Source of the DNA: Monodelphis domestica
Lineage: Eukaryota > Chordata > Mammalia > Didelphimorphia > Didelphidae
Reading direction: 5' to 3'
Length of the DNA: 64,000 nucleotides
Assembly (NCBI RefSeq): GCF_027887165.1
Contig: NC_077227.1
Span: 547,925,189-547,989,188, forward strand
A model generated the notes under the pieces. That model was not told where the DNA came from. It searched no databases and saw only the letters and a list, made by a program, of their open reading frames with translations. The position numbers and the translations under genes were made by a program. Below are positions 33,355-46,084 of this stretch, one piece after another (the stretch's first letter is position 1; the number at the start of each line of letters is the position of its first letter).

Positions 33355-35594
33355 TGCTCCGTTTGATCCTTATTGTGATCCCACAAAGGATCATAAAAAC
33401 ATAATCAACTTAAAGATTACAATAATTTGAAGATAAGAGGAAAAGAACAAAACCAATAATTGCTAGATGCATTGACAAAAAAACCAATTAGGGGGCAGTC
33501 CCCTTTGGCATGAAAATATAAATGTTCAATCAACCACACCCAAAGTTCATTCTTGATCTTGTGCAGCTTGTGGTCTGGAAGCATCTTCATGGTATCTTCT
33601 CCAAACAGTTCAGTTTCTGGATTCAGAGAGGTTGCATGTTTCTTAAACTAAAATTCTTCTCAAAGGGAATTTAAACTTTGCAATTTAAAATAATATTTTT
33701 ATATTCCCACCGTGAAAAAAAAAACGGATCATTTAGGGATTCATGGCTGAGTTATGAGGTATATGAATCATTTGGCAAGAGAAATTAAAAAGACATCAGA
33801 AAAAAATCCCAATAAAAAAAGATAATTTCTGGATGAAAATGTAGACTATCAAAGTCTTATGTGTAAAAATTCCAAGTAAAGGAAAAATAAATCCATAATA
33901 GGTCCTTGAATTAGGGCCCAATTAAAATTATATAATCAAGTAAGCATTTACCCAGTCAGCCAGGACTACAGAAAGTTTGCCACACTATGAAAGACAGAAA
34001 AGGGACTAGATTATAGAAGCCAAGTAGGAGCCAAATTAGGTATATTTGTCTGTAAGTATTTCCATAAAGAGTGTGGATACAAGGAAGGCCTACGTCTTAA
34101 CATATGTTAAATGCCGCAACCTTGAGACTTCACACTAGGTTCAAGTCCTTTGTATTGGCTTAGAAGTGCATCAGTCCTTCCTGGATTGGTTTCTTTGTTG
34201 ACCTGTGTGCTCTTTTGGCACAATTCAGGTTTAGCTATGCTTCTTTAGCCCTGTGAAATGGCTCTTTTGTATGTCTTGTCCTGGAATCAGACAGAATCAT
34301 TAAGCAAAGTCCCATAATTTTTTTAAACAATTAGTGGGCATCATTTTTACAGTCTCAAGCTTTTTGGTTATGCATTGATATTAGGGCAAATGTATTTTAA
34401 ACTTATATTAGTGCAAAATCAAAAAGTTAAAGAAAATCTTAATACTGGTGACATGTGCTTCAAATATAAAAAGGAGAGAAAAAAACTGAAATAGTATTTT
34501 GCACATGCAAGAAAAATATAATAGAATTTTAAAAATCTTATAATCATTGGCACACTGTGTCAGCTAAGGAAATATAGAATACAAGGCTTTCTCACCAAAA
34601 AGGAGATCCATTTCCTCTTCATATCTAGCCATGATCCACTGTGAGTACAAGCAAATGAATTTCACAAGGTAACTTTTTTTTTTATAAAGAACAGTAGTAC
34701 AAATATGTACCACTACAAATATTTGGTATCAACATCCCCAAAATTCTCAATAGTCCAGTTAATTAAAATAACAAACAAACCCACTATCATATTTTACATA
34801 AGTTGCTGTATGGCATTTTTAAAAGCCTATGAACTGATGGATATTTGTCACAATTTTTACAAATAGCAAATCTTTCAACCTTGGTAAACATTTTTAAACA
34901 AAGCAAAACTTATTTTGGGTTTTTGAACATCATCAAGAATTCTAGATATCATTCTAGTAAAATGGTAAAGTGAGCTGAAGAGTTATAAATGAGGGATGCT
35001 CCTCTTTTGGAGAGCCATCCAGGGGTGCTATATGCCCTGGGATTAACTTCCCAACTTCTGTTCACATTTTTCTAAATGTGGGAGGTGGGGGTTATAATTG
35101 TATTCCACTTCAGCTACTAAAATGGGCCTTACCTCCTGTTAGGGGCAGCCAAAATGACCAGAGTTGTTGAAAAAAATTCTAAAAATCATGTCTAAAGAAC
35201 CCTTAAAATCAATTTGAGATATTTAGCTCATTAAATTTTCCAAAGGTTGTTATACAATTGTAGCAATTTTCTGATGGAGTCCATCTATCCTCTATGTGAC
35301 AATTTACAAAGTCAAAAATAGAAAAGCTGTTTTTATATGGGCTTTCTCAATAATATTTGTTCAGTATAGTTATAGGGGAAAAGCAACAGAATATAACAGT
35401 AGTTAAAACACAGTACATTAAAATGATTCAGTGTAACAGAATAGCATTGAATGCACTAATATATGAACTAAAAATCACAAAATTAAATCTTAAACAAAAT
35501 CAGCAAAATGCAATAGAATACAGAGATTTTTATAAAACATCGGAGTCTGAAAAGCCTTAAAAATATAACCTCCAGTCTCTTTAAAGTTCCTTGT
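33355..35594. other. 2.2 kb of AT-rich DNA, nothing identified
   Basis: No exon, RNA gene or clear repeat. A short palindrome (TGATCCTT with AAGGATCA) lies at 33364-33393. The stretch could be internal sequence of a decayed LTR element, but I see no gag/pol motifs. Confidence 0.35.
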
Positions 35595-35785
35595 TTTTTT
35601 TTTTTAATTATCCATTTAGATGCCTATTGTCAGAAGGCAGAAAATTGGTAAGGGGTAGGCAATGGGGGTTAAATGATCTGCCTAGGGCCACACCGCCAGG
35701 AAGTGTCTGAGGCCAGATTTCAACCCAGGACTTCCCATCTCCAAGCCTTGCTCTCAATTCACTGAGCCACTGAGCTGCTTCCCCA
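35595..35785 (-). repeat. SINE, type S1
   Basis: Antisense: 'aaggggtaggcaatgggggt', 'aagtgtctgaggccagattt', 'gagccactgagctgcttccc'. Confidence 0.82.
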
Positions 35786-37244
35786 TAATGAGGGTGGGTT
35801 TTTGGAATCTCAAATTTGGCCAAAGAATTGCAGGGAGCTGAATTTTTCCCCTGAAGTAACAGAATCAGTGCACTCAAAAGATATCCTTTTAAATACCCCA
35901 TGCTTGTAATCAACTTCCTTCTCTTAGTTCTCCCCACCTGTGATCCCCTGCCCCTAGTCCATGTGGAGAATAATTGTAGCCTAAAGAAACAACACCCCTA
36001 TTTTTACCAGCTGGTGGAAGTGATTCTGTTCTTAAAGACAATTCAACAATCATATCATTGAGGTTGAGGGGTACTGGGAACACAATTCAGATTTAATATT
36101 AGACTGATCATTTTTCAGGGTTTACTAGGGAATTTCTGAGTTTGTGAAATCAAGTCACTGAGGCATTTTGGAGCTTAGTGTACCTGTAATGTACATGTCC
36201 ATATTGTATGCTCCTTTATGATTGATTTGTGTGGTGGCTACATGACAATAAGTTTCTATGAGTGGGAAAGTTCTGGGCTTGGCCTGTAGCTGCGGTTTTA
36301 CTGAGGATTATGTACCTAAATAGAAGTTAACCCATAGTCGTCTTTTGGGATTGTTTGAGGGTCTGCTCTTTTGGTGATGTTTTAGAGAATTAGGGTACAG
36401 GTATTTTGCTCTTGCATTATTCCTTCTGAGACTAGGGGGAATAGTAGTCATGTCAATTTCTTAGGTAAGGGATGTTAATGAGAGAAGTCATGCAAAGGGG
36501 ACTGAGTGGGCAATCACATCTTGCCAAGGGCCACTCTGTGGCCTCTTTAGCTACCACATGTGACTGTCGAGACGTCATGACCTGATGGCTCCCAACAAGT
36601 TTACAGATGATTTATGGATGGCATTCATAATATCACAGATTTAAAGCTACAAGGAAACAGGCTGGAAGAGGTCCAAATGATTTGATTAGGGTAATACATC
36701 CAGTGTCTGGGGCAGGATTTCATATTTTAGGAACCCTAGTAGATTTCTTCTCTTACTATCAGTAAACTACCTTAAAACCTAAAAAGGGGTCACTTCATAA
36801 CCCACTTTTAGGCTAGGCTAACAGAGCAAAAGGTTAGTAATATGGAAGTTGGGAATATGCACCTGGTTCTCCCAATGGACTTCAAAGAAATCTCTAAATT
36901 ACAGATTTAGAGAAGTGTTGATGTTTGAGGTATGAGCAATAAGCTATTATACATGACTGCAAAGAGTCAACAATTCTGGGGGATGAACTGAAGGCATGCG
37001 TTTATGCTTAGATCATAAATATATGACATAGCATAAATGTATGGACAGATCAGATTTGGAGACCTTAGTGTTTACCCAGCTGCCCATTGTTTGCACCTGG
37101 GTTCTCTGCTGGCTACTCCGCATTCCTCCAGTCAGAGGCCAATCTGTTCATCACATATCCTTTAGGGTTTAGGGGTCTCCAAGATTTCTTAGGGGGACCA
37201 CCACATTAGGAACTTAATATTGATTTATTCATTGATTAATCGAA
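35786..37244. other. Intergenic, no gene recognised
   Basis: Unique or very old DNA with no supported features. Several CpG remain near 36550-36580. Confidence 0.4.
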
Positions 37245-37565
37245 GGCAAAGATTGCCTTTCTGTTTATATTTGTCCTCCCAGTGCCTAGCATATAGTAAC
37301 ATTTTAGTAAATTATTGTTGACTTGACATCCACCTTCGGTTGGGGAAATTCCTTATGTTAAATTAGGAGTTAAAGCTTTTCCCTCTATCTCCTCACCCTT
37401 CCCTTATTATACTTGCATAGTATGACCTCTTCTTACCTCTATTAGCTTGTAAGCACCTTTGAGGACACAAAGATGTCTTTTCTGTGTGTCTCTCAAAGCA
37501 ACTCATGAAGTGTTTTGATCATAATAGAAACTCAAGAAATGTTGCATGATTGAATACCTATCTCA
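37245..37565 (+). repeat. Two LINE L2 3' ends
   Basis: 'cccagtgcctagcatatagt' (about 37245-37335) and 'tagcttgtaagcacctttga' with 'ctcaagaaatgttgcatgat' (about 37430-37565). Confidence 0.65.
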
Positions 37566-37620
37566 AAGAGCTTTTAAGTTTAGCTGAGAAGGATCCTTGA
37601 TTCCATGGGGGTTTATCTCC

Positions 37621-38213
37621 TGTAAGAGTTAAAAAGGGTGTTTTCAGATTGTAAGAATTAAAAAAGTTGTGGTTGCCTTTTATAATAATTAAACTATGAG
37701 TCTGTTGGTAGGTTTAGTAGCTTTATTACAGCAAAGTAGAGAAGTATAGAGAGGGAAATGTAGGAAGGAGATAAGAAATTTTCTAGCCTACCACTCTAAG
37801 TCTGCTCTGAAGAAGTCTCTCAATCCCTTGACAAGGTTCTAATCTTCGGCCAGAAGAGCGGAAGAGTCTCAGCCTCCAGGTTCCAATCTCCAGATGGAAG
37901 TCCTCGAAAGTCTCTTCAACTCAAGCGAATCACTGAAGCTGAACTCTTCTTTCAGCAAGGGCCACCAACACAGAATCTCAATGCAGAAAAATGAATGTTC
38001 AGTCCTTTGGTCTTGCCTTTTATTAATTCTTTTCCATGTCACTTCTTGTCTCTCTGGTTTCTACTTCCTTTCACTGTGGGCTAGTCTTTCTCTGCACATC
38101 TCAATGGTAAAAAGACCTCTAGGTCCCTGATTAATTAAATTAAATCAGGGAGGGGAAGTCCAAGTCCCCGATTAAGTTAAAAATAACAAAGGAAGTTTAA
38201 ATTCCCTTTCACA
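37621..38213 (-). mobile_element. Solo LTR, probably family 2 relative
   Basis: A 593-bp TG...CA unit, beginning TGTAAGAGTTAAAA (compare TGTAATAGTTAAAA at 42613) and ending TTTCACA. Minus-strand AATAAA at about 37722 lies about 100 bp from the U5 end. Flanking CTCC/CTAC differ by one base. The 78-codon open frame inside (37894-38130) is incidental. Confidence 0.6.
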
Positions 38214-38299
38214 CTACCTACTTAATTTTGTCCTCATTTCTTGTGTGAACAAATTTTGAGTCAATTTTTTTTTATTGTTTAGTTTGGGGTTTGTTTTTT

Positions 38300-38515
38300 T
38301 TTTCAGTTTTTTCTTATGTCTTTATGACACCATTTGGGATTTTTTTTGGCAAAGATAATGCCATTTCCTTTTCAAGTTCATTTTATAGATGAGGAAATGG
38401 GTAAACAGAGTTAAGTGACTGCCCAGGGTCACACAACTAGTAGGTGTCTGAGACCAGATTTGAATTTAGGAAGATGAGTCTTCCTTGATTCTAGGCTCAT
38501 CCCTCTACTGTCCAT
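38300..38515 (-). repeat. SINE, type S2
   Basis: 'ttatgacaccatttgggatt', 'attttatagatgaggaaatg', 'gcccagggtcacacaactag'. Confidence 0.85.
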
Positions 38516-38973
38516 TTTGTTTTTCTCTACTCCTTAGCTAAAAAGACACTCCTTTGGGCATAAACACCTTGCTTTCTCCTGAGACTTTTATCTTTTTTAC
38601 CTAATAGTTCTAATGCTGATTTCCATACTTCTTATCAGATAGATTATTTCATGAGTGCTACTTAACATGCTCTGATTAAAATCAGACAGAGCTATTAAGT
38701 TCATTTGGCTATTATTTCTGTCTTAAAAATAAGATTTTTCGTCAAATTTGGATTCTGTATTCATAGCCAATCCTCTCTCCACAAAAAAAAAAACAAACAA
38801 CAAACTAACAACAAATAAGCTTGAAGTGATTTCTTATTAATAGCAATACCCTCGTTCAAAGCAATAATCTGAAAGCTTTGGGACTTTTGTTAAAGAGGAG
38901 AACAGACTGGAGGAAAGCAAATACCATCTCCAAGAATCGAATTTTTATTCAGAGTGAAAGATTCCTATGAAAC

Positions 38974-39547
38974 CACCAAGATGCTATTTTATTTATTTAT
39001 TTTTCATCCCCCCTTTATTATAAAGATGTTTTATTTTACCAATTACATATAATAAGAAATTTCCACCTAAGTTTTCCAAAGTTAAATGATCCAAACTGTC
39101 TCCCTCCCCCCCTCGCCGCCCCTCTCCTGGAATTAGTAAGCAATTTAATCTGGGTCATACATTTATTATCATGCAAAACATGTTTCCATATTATTTTTGT
39201 TAAAGAATAATCATATAAAACCAAAACCCCAAAATAAAAACCCAAATAAAGTGAAAAATCATATGCTTTGATCTGTATTCTGACTCCAACATTTCCTTAC
39301 CTGGAAATGGATAACATTCTTTGTCATAAGTCCCTCAGCATCGTCCTGGATCATTGTATTGCTGATAATAGCTAAGTCTATCACATTTAATCATTCCAAA
39401 ACCAAAATACATTGTGTACAGTGCTCCACTGGTTCTGCTTATTTCACTTAGCATTAGTTCCTCATAGGTCTTTCCAGCTTTTTCTGAAATCATCTTTTCA
39501 TCGTTTCTTTTAGCAATATAGTAGTCTATCACCAAGGTGCTATTTTA
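38974..39547 (-). mobile_element. 5'-truncated L1 with 18-bp TSD
   Basis: Antisense L1 3' end and last part of ORF2. Target repeats CACCAAGATGCTATTTTA (38974-38991) and the same with one substitution (39530-39547). Confidence 0.88.
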
Positions 39548-39639
39548 ACTTATGAACTTTATATCTATCTTATGTCCTATCATCAGGACACGGGCGGCCA
39601 AGTTTAAAGAATTTGGGCCTATATTAGCATTGGGAGGAG

Positions 39640-39880
39640 AAGGAAACAGCATTTATTAAGCTACTGTGTGCCAAGCCCTTTCCTAAGTGTTTTTCAAATG
39701 TTATCTTGTTTTTACTTTTATAAGAATCCTGGAAGGTAAGTGCTATTATTATCCCCATTTTACAGATGAGTAGACAGATAAAGTGTTAAGTGACGCACCC
39801 AAGGACACAACTAGTAAATGAATGAAGTCAGAATCCATAGTCAGTGCTCTAAATTCTGTGCCAACTATTGCCAGCACCAC
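39640..39880 (-). repeat. MIR fossil
   Basis: 'tgtgtgccaagccctttcct', 'tgctattattatccccattt', 'acagatgagtagacagataa'. Confidence 0.8.
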
Positions 39881-39899
39881 GAAAAACCCAGTTTTCATA

Positions 39900-40320
39900 A
39901 AACTCTAAAGTTGGAATGGATCTCCAACCTGAACCTGAACAAGAATCCCTTCCACAACATACCCAACAAATGGTCATTGAATTTTTGCTAGAAGACCTCC
40001 ACTACAGTGTACACAGCCTATTTCTGGCTTTAATTGTTAGGAAGTTTTGTTTCTCTGCCACTACTACTCTTAGTTCTGCTCAGCTGAGCCAAGCAGGACA
40101 AATCTAATCTCTCCTCAAATACTTGAAGACAGCTACTCTGTCTACCTTCAGTCTTCTGTTCCCCAGATTATCCGTCCCTAGATTCTCCTCATCTGCCATG
40201 ATTATGTGATCCATCACCACCCTGGTGGTTCCTCAGCGAAACACTTTCAAGCACGTCAGTATCTTTCCTAAAAAGTGATACTCAGAACTAAACACATGTC
40301 ATCTGACCAGCAATAAACCC
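39900..40320 (+). repeat. Ancient L3/CR1-like repeat
   Basis: Same family as the pair at 2.2-2.9 kb: 'ggacaaatctaatctctcct', 'caaatacttgaagacagcta', and 'gatactcagaactaaacaca' near the end. Confidence 0.55.
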
Positions 40321-40329
40321 CATATGGTC

Positions 40330-40590
40330 CTGAGGTAGCCAGGTGGTCCAGTGGAGAAAGTTCTGGATGTCAAAGCCAGGCTCAGATTCTTACTAGCTTA
40401 TCACCTGACTTTCATCAGCCTCAATTTCCTCTTCTTTGAAAGGTAAATAAAAATAGCATCTACCCCTTAGGGGTATTATGAGGATAAAATGATGTAAGTT
40501 TTGTAAAGTGCTTTGTAAACCTTAAAATGCTATATAAATACTGCCATTGACATCATTATTATTGTTATTGTTGTTAGTATGAATGAATGA
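40330..40590 (+). repeat. MIR, near full length
   Basis: Sense: 'gtagccaggtggtccagtgg', 'cttaggggtattatgaggat', 'aaagtgctttgtaaacctta'. Confidence 0.75.
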
Positions 40591-40634
40591 CCTTTTTTGA
40601 CTACTATATTACATTCTCATTGATCTTTGTTTTT

Positions 40635-40815
40635 TTAAACCCTTACCTTCCATGTTGGAGTCAATACTGTGTATTGGCTCCAAGGCAGAAGAGTGGTAAG
40701 GGCTAGGCAATGGGGGTCAAGTGACTTGCCCAGGGTCACACAGCTGGGAAGTGTCTGAGGCCAGATTTGAACCTAGGACCTCCCGTCTCTAGGCCTAGCT
40801 CTTGGGCACTCAATC
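40635..40815 (-). repeat. SINE, type S1, young-looking, head truncated
   Basis: Near identical over its body to copies at 44981 and 45866 ('ggctaggcaatgggggtcaa', 'cagggtcacacagctgggaa'). The head is missing. Confidence 0.88.
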
Positions 40816-40949
40816 TTTAAGGTCTTTAAAAGGTTTGCTATCACTTCCCTAAGTAAAAAAGGCCCTCCTTTGGAACATATTAGTACAGTCAAGCAAAAGA
40901 AATATGGGTTATATTTATTATGTCTGAAAGTGCATGGTGTGACTTATTC

Positions 40950-41900
40950 TTTTAAAAAATAAATATTTTTGATGTATTTTGGTTTTAAATCACTTTATTT
41001 TCTGCTACCCCCTCCCAGAGAATTCCTGAAAATAAAGACTCAAAAAAAGATGAAAGGGAAAAAAAAACAGTAACACTAACATATCAAACAAGTATGACAC
41101 TTTATGTGACATCGCAAACTAAAAGTCCCCCACTTCTGCTCAAGGAAGGCAGATGTCTATGCACATCTCTTTGGTGTCAAGCTCAGTCATTGTGATTTTG
41201 GAGCATTTACTTTTGGTTGTCTTCCTGCTGTTTCCATTGTTATAGTCATTATGCATATATTTCCTGGTTCTATTTATTTTACTTTGCATCTGTTCATGTT
41301 AGTTCACCTCTCTCTGTATTAAATTAGGATCTTTTCTTGATGATGAGCTTTTTCCACAAGCTGTGCTGCCTCCTCATGATCAACACTTTCTTTTTTTGAA
41401 TGCTCATCAACTGCAGCTTTAATAATGTGTTCTAGAATTTTGCCAGACCCTGGAATCAAACTTACTAGTTTCTAGTCTTTAAGCTCCATTCTCTTTCTCG
41501 TGTTAAATACCAGGAAAATATTTGCCCCAATATGGTCCTGTCATGCCTCTTCTGTCCTCCCTGGTCTTTCAAAGATTACTGACAGTGGTTTATTCCCGCC
41601 ACTTCTTTTAGAATCCTGAAATGTCATTTTCTGTTTCTGGTGACTTAGACTCATCAAAGGCAGCAAGGGACCCTCTCTAAATGTTGTTTTCTCACTTATC
41701 TTAAGTATCAACTGTGTTAGATATTTTGGTTCTGTCCTTTTCATTTTCCTTGGTGGGAAAAAACCCCAAATTACAAATGAGCCTCTCTGCCTTCTCTCTA
41801 TTGTTAGTTATCATTGTTTCATTCCCTCTAAGCAGTTGTCCTATCCATTCTTTGGTCCTCTTCTTTTCCCCAATCTGACCATTCATTTTGGTATCCTTTC
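40950..41900 (-). mobile_element. Old LINE remnants
   Basis: 40950-41330 resembles an old antisense L1 3' end ('tcagtcattgtgattttgga'). 41330-41900 resembles an ancient L3/CR1-type repeat ('cttgatgatgagctttttcc', 'gatcaacactttcttttttt', 'caaagattactgacagtggt'). Assignment is tentative. Confidence 0.42.
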
Positions 41901-41904
41901 AGTC

Positions 41905-42130
41905 ATCTTAAAATTGTGTTCAACTCTTTGTAACTCCATTTGGAGTTTTCTTTACAAATATGCTGTAATTGTTTGCAATCACCTTCTCCAGCTTGCGCCA
42001 CAGATAGGGAAACTGAGGTAAACAGTGTTAAATGACTTGCCCAAGGTCACACAGCTAGTATCTGAGACCAGATTTAAATTTAGGACTATCTAGGATCAGA
42101 ACTCTACGCGGTAATCCATCTAGCTGCTCT
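41905..42130 (-). repeat. SINE, type S2
   Basis: 'aactctttgtaactccattt', 'ggaaactgaggtaaacagtg', 'aaggtcacacagctagtatc', ending 'tccatctagctgctctt'. Confidence 0.8.
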
Positions 42131-42262
42131 TGCAATCCTTAACTTTCCTCAACAGTCTTAGTCCACTCTGAATTTTAGTACTCCTGCTACTATTTGTACA
42201 GTGCGCTGCTACAACACTTTGGGATTGATCCTCCATCTTCTTTCCTTCTTTTCATTTTTTAT

Positions 42263-44011
42263 ATGCGCCTTCTTATTTATTTATTTAGAATATTTTTCCA
42301 TAGTTACATGATTCATCATCCTCCCCTTCTCTCCCCCTTCCTGGAGATTACAAGCAATTTCACTGGGTTATACATGTAATTCATATTTACAGTAATCTTT
42401 TATCAAAACCCTAATCGTGTCCCCAAAGAAGTGCGTGATTGATCATGTGTTTTTCTTCTGTGTTTCTGCTCCCACAGTTCTTTCTCTGGATGTGGAGAGT
42501 GATCTTTCTCATAAGTCCTTCAGAAATGTCCTGGGTCATTGCATTGCTGCTAGTAGAGAAGTCCATTACGTTCGATTGTACCACAGTGTGTCAGTCTCTG
42601 TGTACAATGTTCTGTAATAGTTAAAATGGTTGTGTCCATAAGCTGTAGTGAGTTAAAATAGTGGAAGAATTAAATTGTTGTAGATAAAAGAGTGGATGAG
42701 TAAATTGTGACCACAGAAAATATGTTTTCACTACAGTGTCTTGTTTTTAAAATCAAATATATAAGGTGGTCGCCAGGGAAATATTCCCAATTATGAAATA
42801 TACCCAAGTTAACTGGATTTTATAGAGATTTTAATTAATAATACAATGAGGAATTAAAGAAAGAGAGAAAGAGTAAGAAAGGAATAAGTATGAAGGGCCT
42901 TAGCCGAAAGGTCTAGACCTGAGTCTTAAGAGAGAGAGATCAGTCAGTCCTTAATCACTCACCACAAGATCTGTCCAAGCAAGAATATAGACACCAGTTC
43001 AGCCAGCCATCCTTCTCCAGAGAGGGATTCTTCTGACTGTCCTCAAGAGACTGTCCCAAGAGCCTGTTTCCAGAGCTCTCTCCCAACCGCCTCCTTAGAG
43101 ACTGGTTTTTCTCAACAGCCTCCTTAGAAACTGTTTCTTTTTTCTCAGATTTCTCATCTCCTTATATAGGGAATTTTCTCCTATGTCACCTCCCTTAAGT
43201 TCTTACATCTACCAATCACAGTAGACATTTTTCAAAGGACCATTCTTAGTCCACACCTAAGAAGGTGTAAATTTTTGAGTAATTCACACCAGGAAAGCTC
43301 TGAGTAAGTTTCTCAGCTCTTTGTTCCTTGTAAATTCACAAGTTGCTTGACCTTTATAGGTACTTATCTTAAGAACTTTTTGCCTTATTATAAGTATGGG
43401 TTTAAGTACTTTCCATTGTTCAGAAAAGAGTTTACAACTTTATCTTCCCCTATGGCAGACTTAAGTAGGTGAAGTAGAGTTCTCCCATTCCTGATCAAGT
43501 ACCTTCACTGCCCAAATGGGGAATGATCTTGACCCAACCTGATAGGGTCTGGGAATTTTTAAGGTTCACAGTTCTGCTGGTTCTTCTCCTCTCACTCTGC
43601 ATCACTTCCTGGAGGTTGTTCCAGTCTCCATGGAACTCCTCCAGTTCATTATTCCTTTCAGCACAATAGTATTCCATCACCAACATATACCACAGTTTGT
43701 TCAGCCATTCCCCAATTGAAGGGCATCCCCTCATTTTCCAATTTTTTGCCACCACAAAGAGCGCAGCTATGAATATTTTTGTACGTCTTTTTCCTTGTTA
43801 TCTCTTTGGGGTACAAACCCAGCAGTGGTATGACTGGGTCAAAGGGCAGGCAGTCTTTTAAAGAACTTTGTGCATAATTCCAAATTGCTCTCCAGAACAA
43901 TCGGACCAATTCACAACTCAACCAACAGTGTATTAGTGTCAATTTTGCCACATCCCCTCCAACATTTATCACTTTCCTTTGCTGCCATATTGGCCAGTCA
44001 TGCCTTCTTTT
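42263..44011 (-). mobile_element. L1 split by a solo LTR
   Basis: The antisense L1 3' end (42275-42612) continues at 43571-43999 with late ORF2 sequence (CPSIGEWLNKLWYMLVMEYY is readable on the minus strand of 43495-43755). Probable target repeat ATGCGCCTTCTT (42263-42274) against ATGCCTTCTT (44000-44009), with a 2-bp difference. Before the LTR insertion the L1 was about 0.76 kb. Confidence 0.82.
42609..43574 (-). mobile_element. Solo LTR, family 2, inside an L1
   Basis: A 958-bp unit (42613-43570), TGTAATAG to GGTTCACA, with perfect target repeats GTTC at 42609-42612 and 43571-43574. The L1 reads across cleanly once it is removed. The minus strand has TATATAAGG (about 43160) and ATTAAA (about 42830), so minus orientation is inferred. 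The 4-bp TSD fits class I (gamma-like) endogenous retroviruses. No internal genes. Confidence 0.88.
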
Positions 44012-44169
44012 TTAAAATAAAAAAAATTTTTTTTTGCATTTTCTATCACCAGAATTTATTTTTGTATCTCATTTTGTATTCCATTGTTAGGTAATATCTG
44101 TGTTTTCATAAAATCTGAGTTTTTTGAGCTCCCTATGTTCCTACATTGGTTTCTTTAGATAATTGTCTT

Positions 44170-44330
44170 CTAGGACATCTAGTTTAACTCCCTCATTTTA
44201 CAGATAAGGAAACTGAGGCTGAGAGAGATTAAGTGACTTGTCCAGGTGGGAGATGTCTGATGAAACTTTCAAACCCAAGAATTCCTGGCTCCAAATCCAG
44301 CATTCAATGCACCATACTGTGCTGTCTCTA
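44170..44330 (-). repeat. MIR fossil
   Basis: 'ctcattttacagataaggaa', 'actgaggctgagagagatta', 'agtgacttgtccagg'. Confidence 0.8.
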
Positions 44331-44965
44331 GTTAGTATTGATTTTAAAGCTCGTTCAAGTCAACTATCTCAATTCCAGCAAAAAGAGATTGTTTTTGGTT
44401 TTTGCTTAACAAGTCAAGAAATAGACAAATAACAGAATTACAAATAGGGAACATATATGTATAGCTAACTATATAGTATACATGCACACAAATACACACA
44501 ATCGGAAAGATATTCTGGGCCAGAGGTTGAACCCAATCCATTTAAAAACTAGCAGATAAAACCTGGCCCAAGGGTATTGAAATTATCCTTTCAAAGTCAG
44601 CGGTTATGACAGAGCCAAACTATAACCGTTGTGCTTCAATATTGTAGCCACTAATAGAGAATCCATACTAGATTTGACATTAATATGGGGAGGGAAAGTG
44701 GGAGATAAGTCAGTCCAGGTTGAAAATGGAAAAGGTCAAAGCTTTCAGATCCCAGTGGACCTGGGCCACTTATGCCACCTATACTTTCCCCCTGAGTGAG
44801 AGAGGGAAGGAAGCCAAGACTTAAAAAAAAAAAGACAAAAATTAAAAAGCTTAAAATTTTTTTTAAAAATTCAAATGCTTTTCAGTATTATGATAAAGTA
44901 AAAAACCACCAAAATGAATACAAATAAAATGAAAAATTTTAAACCAAATGTTTTTTAGTTTTAAA

Positions 44966-45195
44966 GATAAATGTGTATTTTTTTTTAAACCCTCACCTTC
45001 TGTCTTGGAGTCAATACTGTGTATTGGCTCCAAGGCAGAAGAGTGGTAAGGGCTAGGCAATGGGGGTCAAGTGACTTGCCCAGGGTCACACAGCTAGGAA
45101 GTGTCTGAGGCCAGATTTGAACCTAGGACCTCCCGTCTCTAGGACTGGCTCTCAATCCACTGAGCTACCCAACTGCCCCCGATAAATGTGTATTT
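44966..45195 (-). repeat. SINE, type S1, perfect 15-bp TSD
   Basis: Full-length antisense copy (44981-45180) flanked by GATAAATGTGTATTT at 44966-44980 and 45181-45195. Confidence 0.95.
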
Positions 45196-45229
45196 AAAAA
45201 AAAAAAGAAACTTTCTTTTAACTCAGATG

Positions 45230-45690
45230 CTTAGGATAGTCCCTTCTGCATAATGAGACCTATTTACAAATGGACTGATTTAGGAAGAGAAGTCTCTCTG
45301 TATGTACACACTCCCCTAGACCGGGGCCCTCTCAGGCACAATTGAGGCTAATGGCAGTAAATTACCGAATGTGAAGAGGCCATTGAGGTTTTCCTTCCCC
45401 TTTCACTGTCTGTTCTTCCTGAGGACCTGGTGGATAATGTAATCACTTCAAAAGTTCCACTGTCTCCCTTCAGAGGACATAATCTTTGTAATTAGGCACA
45501 AGCCCTGTTGCTGAGATGATCCTTCTTAATCATGGAGAGGAATTTACAGCCCTCGCCATATTTCTCTTCTAAGAAGCTTGGGTGGCATAAATGAAAGTGA
45601 CTTCTATTTGATCTATCTTCAATGGAGTTCTCCAGAGCTGCCTGTTCATGCTCTCAGATGGATTTAAATCTACCGATGGTAAAGATTTTT
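45230..45690. promoter_or_regulatory. Candidate conserved noncoding block
   Basis: About 460 bp of repeat-free, evenly composed DNA between SINEs, with homeodomain-like cores (TAATTAGG near 45491, 'ctaatggcagtaaatta' near 45349) and retained CpGs. No splice-bounded frame. Enhancer function is inference. Confidence 0.38.
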
Positions 45691-45856
45691 AAGAGTTAAT
45701 AAAACTAATAGTAGTAATGGAAAAGGGGGAACTATTTGGGCCTGAGAAAGGAATTGTGTGACCTGGGCAATCAACAAGTCCCAAAGGTCAAAATCTGATC
45801 AAGTTTGAAAAACTTAAAAAAAAAAAAGGTATTTAAAAATTATATATGGACACATT

Positions 45857-46084
45857 AGGAACTAATTTTTTTTTTTTAAACCCTTACCTTCCATCTTAGA
45901 GTCAATACTGTGTATTGGCTCCAAGGCAGAAGAGTGGTAAGGGCTAGGCAATGGGGGTCAAGTGACTTGCCCAGGGTCACACAGCTGGGAAGTGTCTGAG
46001 GCCAGATTTGAACGTAGGACCTCCAGTCTCTAGGCCTGACTCTCAATCCACTGAGCCACCCAGCTGCCCCCCAGGAACTAAATT
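45857..46084 (-). repeat. SINE, type S1, with TSD
   Basis: Antisense copy (about 45866-46072). Flanks AGGAACTAATTTT and AGGAACTAAATTT. Confidence 0.93.

Noticed and set aside
33355-35594. Possible retroviral internal region
   Set aside because: No gag, protease, RT or env motifs could be read in any frame and no second LTR was found.
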